Numbered from the stretch's first letter, positions 42,097-50,367 are shown. The stretch: DNA of 64,000 bases from Bradyrhizobium canariense (GCF_019402665.1 NZ_VSST01000050.1:62001-126000), one strand, 5' to 3'. The notes: generated by a model from the sequence alone, not told the origin. Made by a program: numbers and translations.

Positions 42097-43455
42097 TCAC
42101 TGCGCGAGACTGTTCTTGTAAATCCTGCCGCCCTTCATGATCAGCACAAAGTTCTTGGCGGGATCCTTGACCAGGGCGATGTCTTCGAGCGGATTGCCGT
42201 CGACGAGCAGGAGATCGGCCAGCGCGCCCTCCTCGACCACACCGAGCTTTCCGGGATAGGGATTGCGCAGGCCCGACAAGCCCAGCAATTCGGCATTGGT
42301 CGATGTCGCCATGGTCAGCGCCTCGGCCGGCGTATACCAGCGCGTCAGCGCGGCCAGCATCGCGCCCTGCTTGTCCGCCAGCGCCTGCGAGAACAGGACG
42401 TCGGTCCCGAACGCTGTCTTGATGCCGTACTTTTTCGCCAGCGCGTAGACGCGGTCGGTGCCGGCAACCACCTGCCGCATCTTGTCCTGCTCCGCTGGTC
42501 CCAGCGCGGCGGCGCCGGAGATATCCAGGAATGGCTGCGTGCTCAACCAGATCCCCTTTTCCGCCATCAGCCGTGCACTCGCCTCGTCAATGAGGTGGGC
42601 ATGCTCGATGCATCTCACGCCGGCCGCGATCGAGCGCTGGATCGCGACCGGCGTGTAAGCGTGGGTAGCGACATAGGTGCCCCAATTGTCGGCGGCCTCA
42701 ACGGCGGCGCGCAGCTCGGGCTCGGTGAAGGTGGAGACGTCAAGTGGGCTGAACGGCGACGCGACACCGCCGCCCGCCGTGAGCTTGACCTGCGAAGCCC
42801 CCTGCATCAGCTGTTCGCGCGCCCGCACGCGGACTTCGTCGGGACTGTCGGCGACCATGCTGCCGCCAATCCGCTCCATGCGGCTGAGCATGCCGCCGAT
42901 CGTTCGCGGCAGATCGGCAAGCTGGCGGAAGTCGCCATGGCCGGCAGTAATGGTGATCATGGCGCCGGAGGGATAGATGCGTGGACCCGCAACGAGGTCC
43001 TCGTCGATGGCCTGCTTCAATCCGAACGAAGGTCCTCCCATGTCACGCACTGTGGTGAAGCCGCGCATCAGCGTGGCCGCTGCCTCAGTGGCAGCGAGCA
43101 GATTGTTGTAGCCGACGTCACCTGCAAGCACGGCCATCGGGGTCGGCCGTACCAGCATCGCGTGCCAATGCGCGTCGATCAGCCCCGGCATCAGCACGCG
43201 GCCGCCGCCGTCGATCACCTTGGCTTCTGCCGTGATGTCCGTGGCCGAGATCTTCTCGATCGTCTTGTTCCTGACGAGAACATTGGATGAGGCAGAGAGC
43301 GCGCCGTTCTTTCCGTCGAATATCCGCACGCTGCGGAACAGAACGGCGGAGTCCTGCTGGGCCATCGCAGGCGACGGGCTGAAGATGCTCATCGTCCCCA
43401 ACGTCAGCAGAACGGCAGCTCTCGCGAGTCCAGCCCGCGAACCCAAACCCCGCAT
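42097..43455 (-). CDS. Exported amidohydrolase, Xaa-Pro dipeptidase/imidazolonepropionase-like
   Basis: 452 residues. A signal peptide (ARAAVLLTLGTMSIFSPSPAMA) is unusual for amidohydrolases and places it in the periplasm. Metal ligands are DAHWHAML (HxH), the Lys in SQVKLTAGGG (probable carboxylated Lys), THAYTPVA and CIEHAHLID (His), and FGTDVLF (Asp). The order and spacing fit the subfamily of prolidase-like enzymes that cleave L-Xaa-L-Pro or N-acyl amino acids; the true substrate is unknown. The second of two ATGs (43455) has GGAG at proper spacing. A link to the convergent TctC protein (uptake of the product) is possible but unproven. Confidence 0.9.
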   Translation of the reverse strand: MRGLGSRAGLARAAVLLTLGTMSIFSPSPAMAQQDSAVLFRSVRIFDGKNGALSASSNVLVRNKTIEKISATDITAEAKVIDGGGRVLMPGLIDAHWHAMLVRPTPMAVLAGDVGYNNLLAATEAAATLMRGFTTVRDMGGPSFGLKQAIDEDLVAGPRIYPSGAMITITAGHGDFRQLADLPRTIGGMLSRMERIGGSMVADSPDEVRVRAREQLMQGASQVKLTAGGGVASPFSPLDVSTFTEPELRAAVEAADNWGTYVATHAYTPVAIQRSIAAGVRCIEHAHLIDEASARLMAEKGIWLSTQPFLDISGAAALGPAEQDKMRQVVAGTDRVYALAKKYGIKTAFGTDVLFSQALADKQGAMLAALTRWYTPAEALTMATSTNAELLGLSGLRNPYPGKLGVVEEGALADLLLVDGNPLEDIALVKDPAKNFVLIMKGGRIYKNSLAQ

Positions 43456-43482
43456 CTTCGCTCTCCGCATCCGGTGCGCGCG

Positions 43483-43836
43483 CTAGGCAGCGGCAGCTGC
43501 AGGCCGCCATGCAAGGCTCAGCCATCCGATGCCGTGGGACAACAGGTCAATGCCGAGCAGCAATCCCAGGACCCAGAGCCCCGTGAGCGGAAAGCCGGTG
43601 AGGATGATGAGACCTCGCCGGCGCCTAGACCTGTCCGCTGGTTCCGACGACGCAGACCCCGAACAGCTCGCTCGGAACGCGGGCGAGCGCAGGGTAGACC
43701 TGCGAGTTTGTTCCGTCGCGATTGATTGAAACCGCCGCTGCGCCTCGTTCACCAGCGCTTGCACAATCTCGGGAGCGGGCAAGTGGCCGGTCGAAACGTA
43801 GGCGGTCTCTCGTTCGTCAGCCAGAGCTCGCGCCAT
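43483..43836 (-). pseudogene. Composite remnant: glutaminase N-terminus fused to HdeD-like C-terminus
   Basis: Reads as one open frame of 117 codons, but is two broken genes. Codons 1-36 (ending VNEAQRRF) look like the start of a glutaminase-type protein. That similarity continues in another frame (SQVYPALARVPSELFGVC, then a stop at 43625-43627), so a frameshift lies near 43730. From about 43620 to the stop, the original frame resumes with GLIILTGFPLTGLWVLGLLL, which resembles the last transmembrane part of HdeD/DUF308 proteins. A deletion joining two neighbouring genes plus a frameshift explains this best. Family assignments are by pattern memory. Confidence 0.6.
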
Positions 43837-44196
43837 GGCAGCACTCCGCAGAACGGATTCACCTGATGTCGGCTCCGTTCTAGAACTCGACGCTCACGCT
43901 TCAGTTGATTCCCATCATCGCCGCGAGTCAATTTACAACCATAAGGCGATTTTGCATTTCAGCCATACGACTCTATGAGACATGGATGACTGCACAAAAC
44001 GCCGGGAATTTTCGGTACGTGTGTAAGCGCTACTGTCGCGCTTGCATCGAACTCAAATCAAAAGAGCGAAGAGCAACTCTCAACGCGAGATTGCAATACC
44101 CGTGCGCTGGAATACGATCGGCCACGGGCTACGCGAGAGGGTCATGGGCGAAGGGAGACGCGAGGACAGCCCTACATCAAGTGAACGAGGCGCAAC
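43837..44196. other. Decayed intergenic region
   Basis: 360 bases, less GC-rich than average (43905-44110). An open frame crosses it but has no ribosome-binding site and no recognisable pattern. Given the remnants on both sides I read it as decaying DNA. Confidence 0.45.
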
Positions 44197-44405
44197 ATGG
44201 TAGCACAAACGAGTGACGGATATGTCCTGCTGGTCAAGAGCTCGGCGGGCTCTTCGCAATCATCCTCGGATGCCTGCTGACCGCGGTCGGTGTAACCTTC
44301 GAATCCGGCGGCACGACTTTCTTCGGCGTTCTCTTCCTGGTTCTTGGCGCAGGTTTGCTGGTGCTGAAGATAGTCAGGCGAAACGAAGGATCTCCGTCGC
44401 CATAA
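44197..44405 (+). pseudogene. Frameshifted small membrane protein gene
   Basis: The ATG at 44197, preceded by GAGG, starts MVAQTSDGYVLLVK. That frame soon turns to low-quality Ser-rich residues and stops. In the next frame, from about 44240, the reading is GGLFAIILGCLLTAVGVTFE followed by GGTTFFGVLFLVLGAGLLVLK and a basic tail to a TAA at 44403-44405. Together the two parts would make a two-helix protein of about 69 residues with one base missing near 44238. Possible causes are a real mutation, a sequencing error or a programmed shift; I see no slippery heptamer. Confidence 0.6.
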
Positions 44406-44423
44406 GCCGCCGGCGCAGCTTGC

Positions 44424-45128
44424 TCACGCGCCCAGCACGTCCGCGAGCCGCAACTCGTCGGCTGGATCCTTCAGGAACAGCTCGGCCTCGATCTCGTTCA
44501 GATGCGACAACATCTGCGCGCGCGCGGCTTCCCTGTCGCATTTGCGAATCGCAGCGACGATGCCGGCGTGATGATCGGTGCCGCAGGCCGGCGTGTCGTG
44601 CCGGCGGTAGAGCAGGATGATGAGCGACGAGCGCGCGATCAGCTCCTTGAGAAAACCGAGATAGATGCTGTGGCCACTCATCTCGGCGACGAGTCGATGG
44701 AAATCGCCGGAGAGGCGGACCGAAGCACGCGCATCGCCACGCAGCTCCGCCTCGCGTTCCTCGGCAAGATGCCGCTGGAGACGCCCGATCCAGGCCGGCG
44801 ACACAGCGTCAACGGCGTGGTCGACGATCGTCGGCTCGATCAGGCGGCGCGCCTCGAACACTTCGCGGGCGTCCGCAGGCGTCGGCCGCGCGACGAAGGC
44901 GCCGCGGTTCTTCTCGATGTTGACGATGCCCTCATGCGCGAGCTGTTGAAGCGCGGTGCGAACCAGCGTTCGGCTCGCGCCGTAGATCTCGCCGATCTCA
45001 TCCTCGCCGAGTTTCGTGCCGGGCAGCAGGCGATGCTCGAGGATCGCCGCGGTCACGCCTTCCCGGATGCGGCTGACGCGATCGCTCGCATCTGGCGCGT
45101 CGGATTTCGGTCGGGACTTGGCGGCCAT
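44424..45128 (-). CDS. GntR-family regulator, FadR/FCD subfamily
   Basis: 234 residues. The N-terminal winged helix (SRIREGVTAAILEHRLLPGTKLGEDEIGEIYGASRTLVRTALQQLAHEGIV) is followed by an all-helical FCD domain (about 85-215). Metal ligands of the FCD type are visible as Asp and His in SGDFHRLVAEMSGH and His in TDHHAGIVAAI and MLSHLNEIEAEL. The family responds to organic acids. It is divergent from the PotABCD-racemase operon starting at 45394, and two ten-base direct repeats in the gap (45179-45210) are candidate operators. The ATG at 45128 gives the conserved AAKSRPKSDAP opening. Confidence 0.92.
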   Translation of the reverse strand: MAAKSRPKSDAPDASDRVSRIREGVTAAILEHRLLPGTKLGEDEIGEIYGASRTLVRTALQQLAHEGIVNIEKNRGAFVARPTPADAREVFEARRLIEPTIVDHAVDAVSPAWIGRLQRHLAEEREAELRGDARASVRLSGDFHRLVAEMSGHSIYLGFLKELIARSSLIILLYRRHDTPACGTDHHAGIVAAIRKCDREAARAQMLSHLNEIEAELFLKDPADELRLADVLGA

Positions 45129-45178
45129 GGGGGTGAGGACTCGATCGTCGAAGATGGCGTCGAATCCTAATCGACCAG

Positions 45179-45210
45179 CTGTATCCAATCACAGGCGAAA
45201 CTTTATACAA
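45179..45210. promoter_or_regulatory. Candidate GntR operator, direct repeats
   Basis: CTGTATCCAA (45179-45188) and CTTTATACAA (45201-45210) match at 8 of 10 positions and are spaced 22 bases apart, two helical turns. They lie in the only AT-rich part of the gap between the GntR gene and the ABC operon, and TTATACAA resembles FCD-type half-sites. Inference only. Confidence 0.45.
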
Positions 45211-45393
45211 TCCGCGCCTGTTTTGTGTGCACGCAGCTGCGAAGGCAACGAGCCGCCCACGCCCGAGGGATTCGATCTAACGATCTGACTCCGCTGCACT
45301 GTTTTGGAATTCGGCCGGCCGAGAACGATTCAAGCGCGATTGGCATGGACCTTGCGGAGAGAGGCGCAGCATCGCCCTCGCCCCGGACACGCC

Positions 45394-46380
45394 ATGGCCA
45401 CTCCCGCCGCCCTCGAACTGGTCGCCGTCACCAAGCGCTACGACACGACGCTGGCGGTCGACACCGTCAATTTGAAGATCCCGGCCGGCACCTATTGCTG
45501 CCTGCTCGGCCCCTCCGGCTGCGGCAAAACCTCGACCTTGCGCATGATCGCCGGCCACGAGGCCGTCAGTGAGGGCGACATCATCCTGGGCCCGCAGAAC
45601 GTCACCGATCTCGAACCCGCCAAGCGCGGTACGGCGATGATGTTCCAGTCCTACGCGCTGTTTCCACACCTCACCGTGATCGACAACGTGGCGTTTGCCC
45701 TGAAAATGCGCGGCATCGACCGGGCGACGCGGCACAAGCGCGCCGGCGAGCTGCTCGAGCTGGTGGCGATGACGCCCTACGCGGCCCGCCTCCCCGCACA
45801 GCTCTCCGGCGGCCAGCAGCAGCGCGTCGCGCTGGCCCGCGCGCTGATCACCGAGCCGCAGATCCTGTTACTCGACGAGCCGCTCTCGGCGCTCGACCCA
45901 TTCCTGCGGGTCAGGATGCGCGGCGAACTGAAGCGGCTGCAGCGCGAGCTCGGCATCAGCTTCGTTCAGGTCACGCACGGCCAGGAAGAGGCGATGGCGC
46001 TGGCCGACCACATCGTCGTGATGAACCAGGGCAGGATCGAGCAGCAGGGAAGCGCCCGCGACATCTTCCATCATCCCCGCACCGAATTCGTGGCGCGCTT
46101 CATCGGCGGCCACAACGTCCTCAGCGACGCAGGCAAACTCATCGCCGTGCGCGCCGATCAGCTCGGCATCGTGCCGATCGCCGACGGCGTGGTCGGCGCG
46201 CCGGCGCTGCTGACCCAGACCGAGTACCAGGGCTCCTACATCGCCGTCTCGCTCACGCTCGAAGACGGGACCGCCCTGTTCTCCCACCTTCCCGAGGCCG
46301 CCTTCGACGTCCACCAGTTCCGGCCGGGCGATCGCGTGCTGGCCACCTGGGATCCCGCCAAGGCGCAACGTCTGCAATAG
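45394..46380 (+). CDS. PotA-type ABC transporter ATPase
   Basis: A 328-residue ABC ATPase for polyamine- or opine-like import. Walker A is GPSGCGKTSTL, the Q-loop is FQSYALFPHL, the signature is LSGGQQQRVALARAL and Walker B is LLLDEPLSALD, with the switch His in VTHGQEEAM. A C-terminal regulatory TOBE domain (about 240-320) is shorter than in E. coli PotA (378 residues). The ATG at 45394 starts at ATPAALELVAVTKRY. It is the first gene of a five-gene operon and divergent from its likely regulator, the GntR protein. Confidence 0.94.
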   Translation: MATPAALELVAVTKRYDTTLAVDTVNLKIPAGTYCCLLGPSGCGKTSTLRMIAGHEAVSEGDIILGPQNVTDLEPAKRGTAMMFQSYALFPHLTVIDNVAFALKMRGIDRATRHKRAGELLELVAMTPYAARLPAQLSGGQQQRVALARALITEPQILLLDEPLSALDPFLRVRMRGELKRLQRELGISFVQVTHGQEEAMALADHIVVMNQGRIEQQGSARDIFHHPRTEFVARFIGGHNVLSDAGKLIAVRADQLGIVPIADGVVGAPALLTQTEYQGSYIAVSLTLEDGTALFSHLPEAAFDVHQFRPGDRVLATWDPAKAQRLQ

Positions 46381-46422
46381 CGCCGATCAATCACCGGAAT
46401 GCGCAACAGAGGAGTCAGTGAT

Positions 46423-47712
46423 ATGACCGAAACGACCAGGAAGAAGGGCCTTAGCCGCCGCACGCTACTGAAGAGCACCGCGGGTCTCGCCGGCCTTGCC
46501 GCCGGCTCCGGCGCCATCACCGGATTTCCCTACGTCATGTCGGCCGAGCCGAAGGTGCTGCGCTATCTCGGCACCGCGGTTAACGAGGGCGACGAGATCT
46601 CCAAGCAGTGCCTGAAGGACACCGGCATCAAGATCGAATACATCACCGCGACCACCGACGACGTCACCAAGCGCGTGATGACCCAGCCGAACTCCTTCGA
46701 CGTGCTCGACACCGAATATTTCGCGCTGAAGAAGATCGTGCCGTCGGGCAACATCCTTGCCCTCGATGCCAGGAAGATCAAGGAATTCGACAACATCACG
46801 CCCGTCTTCACCAAGGGCGTCACTCCCGGCGGCAAGAAGATCGGCGGCCAGGGCACCGCGCCCTGGAAGGTGCTCTATCTCGAAGGCAAGGACTCCAAGA
46901 AGTTCGCGACCTCGGCAACCGAGTTCGTCACGCTCATCCCGACCGTCTACAACGCCGACACGCTCGGTATCCGCCCTGATATCATCAAGCGTCCGATCAG
47001 CTCGTGGGCCGAGCTGCTCAATCCCGAGTTCAAGGGCAAAGCCTCGATCCTCAACATCCCCTCGATCGGCATCATGGATGCCGCGATGGTCGTGGAAGCC
47101 ACCGGCAAGTACAAATATGCCGACAAGGGCAACATGACCAAGGAAGAGATCGATCTTACGATGAAGGTGATGACCGAAGCCAAGAAGGCCGGTCAGTTCC
47201 GCGCCTTCTGGAAAGACTTCAACGAGAGCGTCAACCTGATGGCCTCGGGCGAGACCGTCATCCAGTCGATGTGGTCGCCGGCGGTGACGAAGGTCCGCTC
47301 GATGGGGATTGCCTGCACCTTCCAGCCGCTCAAGGAAGGCTATCGCTCCTGGGCGTCCGGCTTCTGCGTCTCCAAGGGCGTCTCGGGTGCGAAGCTCGAA
47401 TGGGCCTACGAGTTCGTCAACTGGTTCCTTTCCGGCTATGCTGGCGCTTATCTCAACCGCCAGGGCTACTACTCCGCCGTGCTCTCCACCGCGAAGGCGC
47501 ATATGGAGCCGTACGAGTGGGCCTACTGGATGGAAGGCAAGGCGGCAGAGAAGGACATCAAGGCGCCCGACGGCTCGCTGCTCGAGAAGGCCGGCGCCGT
47601 GCGCGACGGCGGCTCCTACGAGGACCGCATGGGCGGCGTCGCGTGCTGGAACGCCGTGATGGACGAGAACGACTACATGGTGCGCAAGTGGAACGAGTTC
47701 ATCGCAGCGTAA
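46423..47712 (+). CDS. PotD-type substrate-binding protein with Tat signal
   Basis: A 429-residue periplasmic binding protein of the PotD/PotF type. A twin-arginine signal (LSRRTLLKSTAGLAGLAAG) shows export of the folded protein. The mature part begins EPKVLRYLGTAVNEGDEI; NSFDVLDTEYFALKKIV, GKASILNIPSIGIMDAAM and YRSWASGFCVSKGVSG are typical lobes. It is longer than PotD (348 residues). The acidic-pocket residues used by PotD to bind polyamines cannot be matched by eye, so the ligand is open. The ATG at 46423 has GGAG upstream. The permease gene follows after only four bases. Confidence 0.92.
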   Translation: MTETTRKKGLSRRTLLKSTAGLAGLAAGSGAITGFPYVMSAEPKVLRYLGTAVNEGDEISKQCLKDTGIKIEYITATTDDVTKRVMTQPNSFDVLDTEYFALKKIVPSGNILALDARKIKEFDNITPVFTKGVTPGGKKIGGQGTAPWKVLYLEGKDSKKFATSATEFVTLIPTVYNADTLGIRPDIIKRPISSWAELLNPEFKGKASILNIPSIGIMDAAMVVEATGKYKYADKGNMTKEEIDLTMKVMTEAKKAGQFRAFWKDFNESVNLMASGETVIQSMWSPAVTKVRSMGIACTFQPLKEGYRSWASGFCVSKGVSGAKLEWAYEFVNWFLSGYAGAYLNRQGYYSAVLSTAKAHMEPYEWAYWMEGKAAEKDIKAPDGSLLEKAGAVRDGGSYEDRMGGVACWNAVMDENDYMVRKWNEFIAA

Positions 47713-47716
47713 TCTG

Positions 47717-48676
47717 ATGGACACGTCGGAGGACATTTTGCAACAGGCATCCCCGGACCTGGTCCGGGGATCGGAGACGGCGCGCCGCAGCAAAGCGGCG
47801 CGCCTGTCACCCTCCTTCATCTCCTGGCTTCAGGCCGGGCCGATGATGCTGGTGTTCCTCGCCTTCTTCCTGATCCCGCTCGTCTTCGTCGTCATCGTCT
47901 CGTTCTGGGACTACAACGAATACCAGTTGCTGCCGGCCTTCTCGGGCCGCGGTTACACCGACACGTTCGAAGGCTGCATCGCGCAGCTCCCCGATCTCTG
48001 CACGATCGCCAAGACTTATCTGAAGACGCTGAAGCTGTGCTTCCTCGTGTGGGTCATCACACTTTTCATTGGCTTTTGGGTCGCCTACTTCCTCGCCTTC
48101 CACGTCAAGTCGAAGACCTGGCAGATGGGACTGTCGCTGCTCTGCACGATCCCGTTCTGGACCTCCAACGTGATCCGCATGATCGCCTGGATTCCGCTGC
48201 TCGGACGCAACGGCCTTGTCAACTCAGGCTTGGTGAAGACGGGGCTGATCAACCATCCCGTTGAATGGCTGCTGTTCTCCGAATTCTCCGTGGTGCTGGC
48301 ACTTGTGCATCTCTTCACCTTCTTCATGGTGGTGCCGATCTTCAATTCGATGGTACGCATCGACAAATCGCTGATCGAGGCTGCCTATGACGCCGGCGCG
48401 ACCGGTTTCCAGACCCTCGTCAACGTCATCATTCCCCTGGCAAAACCTGGCATCGTGATCGGCTCGATCTTCGTCATCACCATCGTGATGGGCGATTTCA
48501 TCACCATCGGCGTGATGGGCGGGCAGCAGATCGCGGCCGCCGGCAAGATCATCGAGACGCGGGTGAACGCGTTGCAATTCCCCGCAGCAGCGGCCAACGC
48601 CGTGATCCTGCTCGTCATCACCTTCCTGATCATCACCATGATGTCGCGCATCGTCGACATCAAGAAGGAGCTCTAG
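47717..48676 (+). CDS. PotB-type ABC permease
   Basis: A 319-residue inner-membrane permease with six helices. The cytoplasmic EAA loop reads EAAYDAGATGFQTLVNVIIP followed by KPGI. The first 30 residues contain DLVRGSETARRSKAARLS, encoded by two tandem palindromes (47749-47771 and 47779-47804) that look like an inserted repeat; the membrane part starts at about residue 36. A downstream start avoiding this part is not evident. It pairs with the PotC-type permease that follows after three bases. Confidence 0.92.
   Translation: MDTSEDILQQASPDLVRGSETARRSKAARLSPSFISWLQAGPMMLVFLAFFLIPLVFVVIVSFWDYNEYQLLPAFSGRGYTDTFEGCIAQLPDLCTIAKTYLKTLKLCFLVWVITLFIGFWVAYFLAFHVKSKTWQMGLSLLCTIPFWTSNVIRMIAWIPLLGRNGLVNSGLVKTGLINHPVEWLLFSEFSVVLALVHLFTFFMVVPIFNSMVRIDKSLIEAAYDAGATGFQTLVNVIIPLAKPGIVIGSIFVITIVMGDFITIGVMGGQQIAAAGKIIETRVNALQFPAAAANAVILLVITFLIITMMSRIVDIKKEL
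47749..47804. repeat. REP-like double palindrome inside permease CDS
   Basis: ATCCCCGGACC-T-GGTCCGGGGAT (47749-47771, perfect) is followed by GGCGCGCCGC-AGCAAA-GCGGCGCGCC (47779-47804, perfect). Such palindromes are normally extragenic in rhizobia. Here they code for the polar N-terminal tail of the permease in frame. Confidence 0.7.
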
Positions 48677-48679
48677 AGC

Positions 48680-49558
48680 ATGAAGGAAGGACGCCCGCGC
48701 TCTTTCTACGTGCTCGCGATCTTCTTCGCGGCCTACACGCTGTTCCTCTACGGCCCGATGATCGCGATCTACGTGCTGTCGTTCCAGGGGCCGCAGGGTG
48801 GCCTCACCTTCCCGATGAACGGTGTGTCGACTTTCTGGATCGCAAAACTGTTCCAGGGTACCGGCATCGTCGATCTCGGCGCGGCCTTTCGCCGTTCGCT
48901 GCTGCTCGGCATTATCGTGATGATCGTCACCGTCGTGCTGTCGGTCGCCGCGGGCATGGCGTTTCGCCGCAAGTTCAAGGCGCAAAGCATCCTGTTCTAC
49001 TCGGCGATCGCGAGCCTCATCGTGCCCTCGATCATCACCTCGCTCGGCATCTCGCTTGAATTCCGCATCATCGACGATGTGATCAAGGGCACCTTCAACG
49101 AGAATTTCGAGACCTCGATGGGCCTGCTCACTTCCGGCCTCGGCGCGCATCTGACCTGGACGCTGCCGTTCGGCCTGCTCATCATGTTCGCGATCTTCAA
49201 CCGCTTCGATCCCAGGCTCGAGGAAGCCGCGCGCGATCTCGGTGCGACGCCGTGGCAGGCGTTCCGTCATGTCGTGCTGCCGATCATCCTGCCCTCCGTG
49301 ATCGGTATCGGCCTGTTCGGCTTCACGCTGTCCTGGGACGAACTCGCGCGTTCCAGCCAGGCGATCGGGGCCGTGAACACGCTGCCTCTCGATCTCCAGG
49401 GCCTCACCACCACCGTGACCAACCCCGACATCTATGCGCTCGGCACCGTGATCTCGGCCGTCTCGTTCACGGTGATCGCGCTTGCGCTTGGCACCATCCA
49501 CATGCTGAACAAGCGACAGGCGGCCAAAGGCTCGGACGCCGGCAAGGGGCTTGTCTGA
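48680..49558 (+). CDS. PotC-type ABC permease
   Basis: A 292-residue inner-membrane permease with six helices. The EAA loop is EEAARDLGATPWQAFRHVVLPIILPS. FYVLAIFFAAYTLFLYGPMIAIYVLSF is helix 1. It forms the heterodimer with the PotB-type protein. It ends in GKGLV; the last codons are part of a 16-base tandem duplication that runs into the gap before the racemase gene. Confidence 0.93.
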   Translation: MKEGRPRSFYVLAIFFAAYTLFLYGPMIAIYVLSFQGPQGGLTFPMNGVSTFWIAKLFQGTGIVDLGAAFRRSLLLGIIVMIVTVVLSVAAGMAFRRKFKAQSILFYSAIASLIVPSIITSLGISLEFRIIDDVIKGTFNENFETSMGLLTSGLGAHLTWTLPFGLLIMFAIFNRFDPRLEEAARDLGATPWQAFRHVVLPIILPSVIGIGLFGFTLSWDELARSSQAIGAVNTLPLDLQGLTTTVTNPDIYALGTVISAVSFTVIALALGTIHMLNKRQAAKGSDAGKGLV

Positions 49559-49574
49559 AAAGGGGCTTGTCTGA
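49544..49574. repeat. 16-base tandem duplication at end of PotC gene
   Basis: AAGGGGCTTGTCTGA occurs at 49544-49558 and again at 49560-49574. The first copy holds the PotC stop codon. The second lies just before the racemase ATG at 49579 and supplies the AAGGGG that serves as its ribosome-binding site. Confidence 0.8.
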
Positions 49575-49578
49575 TCTG

Positions 49579-50310
49579 ATGCGGCTTCACGTCGTCAATC
49601 CCAACACCGCTGCGACCATGACGGTGAAGATCGCCGCTGCCGCGCGAAGCGTCGCCCTGCCCGACACGATGATCGATGCGCGCCAGCCCACGATGGGCCC
49701 GGTCTCGATCGAGGGATTTTACGACGAGGCGTTCGCGGTGCCCGGCATGCTCGGCTGCATCCGCGAGGCCGACCGCGACGGCGCGGATGCGCACATCATC
49801 GCCTGCTTCGACGACACCGGTCTCGACGCCGCGCGCGCCGCGGCAAAGACGCCCGTGATCGGCATTGGCGAGGCCGGCTTCCACATGGCGAGCCTGATCG
49901 CCGCGCGCTTCGCCGTGGTGACGACGCTCGGTGTTTCCATCGTGCCGATCGAACATAATTTGCGGAAATACGGCCTCACCGACCGCTGCACCCGCGTCCG
50001 CGCTGCCGAGGTGCCGGTGCTCGCACTCGAGGAGCGCAACACCGATGCGCTCGCAAAAATCTCTACGGAAATCACGGCCGCGATCCGCGACGACCGCGCA
50101 GAGGCCATCGTGCTCGGTTGCGCCGGCATGGCCGATCTCGCCAATGAACTCGCCGCCACGCACGGCCTGCCCGTGATCGACGGCGTCGCGGCCGCGGTGA
50201 CCTTGGCGGAATCACTGGTGCGATTGGGACTGAAAACCTCCCGGCTCGGACCCTATGCGGCGCCCCGATCGAAGACCTATTCAGGTCCGTTTTCGCCGTT
50301 TCAGCCCTGA
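49579..50310 (+). CDS. Asp/Glu/hydantoin racemase family protein
   Basis: 243 residues. VVNPNTAATMTVKI is the phosphate-/carboxylate-binding opening of the hydantoin racemase (HyuE/DcsC-like) group. The two catalytic Cys are Cys76 in IIACFDDTGLD and Cys181 in VLGCAGMAD. The C-terminal part (LPVIDGVAAAVTLAESLVRLG) is standard. It racemises a carbon next to a carbonyl in amino acids, hydantoins or related compounds. As last gene of the PotABCD operon it probably acts on the imported compound. It is followed by a terminator. The ATG at 49579 follows AAGGGG. Confidence 0.91.
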   Translation: MRLHVVNPNTAATMTVKIAAAARSVALPDTMIDARQPTMGPVSIEGFYDEAFAVPGMLGCIREADRDGADAHIIACFDDTGLDAARAAAKTPVIGIGEAGFHMASLIAARFAVVTTLGVSIVPIEHNLRKYGLTDRCTRVRAAEVPVLALEERNTDALAKISTEITAAIRDDRAEAIVLGCAGMADLANELAATHGLPVIDGVAAAVTLAESLVRLGLKTSRLGPYAAPRSKTYSGPFSPFQP

Positions 50311-50332
50311 TCTCTGCCTCTGACGGGCGCTT

Positions 50333-50367
50333 GGATGCCCTAAGGCATCCTGATTGCTGGTTTTTTT
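50333..50367 (+). terminator. Terminator of the PotABCD-racemase operon
   Basis: GGATGCC-CTAA-GGCATCC, then ten bases and seven T residues (50361-50367). The gap between stem and T-run is longer than usual, so efficiency may be modest. It lies 22 bases after the racemase stop. Confidence 0.65.

Noticed and set aside
43905..44216. Open frame of 103 codons in the decayed region
   Set aside because: No ribosome-binding site, Cys/Arg-rich composition and overlap with the better-supported frameshifted gene.
46465..47820. Long minus-strand frame opposite the PotD-type gene
   Set aside because: Arg/His/Gly-rich antisense shadow without family pattern; the plus-strand gene has a Tat signal and family motifs.
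48224..49501. Minus-strand frame of 425 codons opposite the permeases
   Set aside because: Extremely charged (Asp, Arg, His) sequence typical of antisense to membrane proteins.
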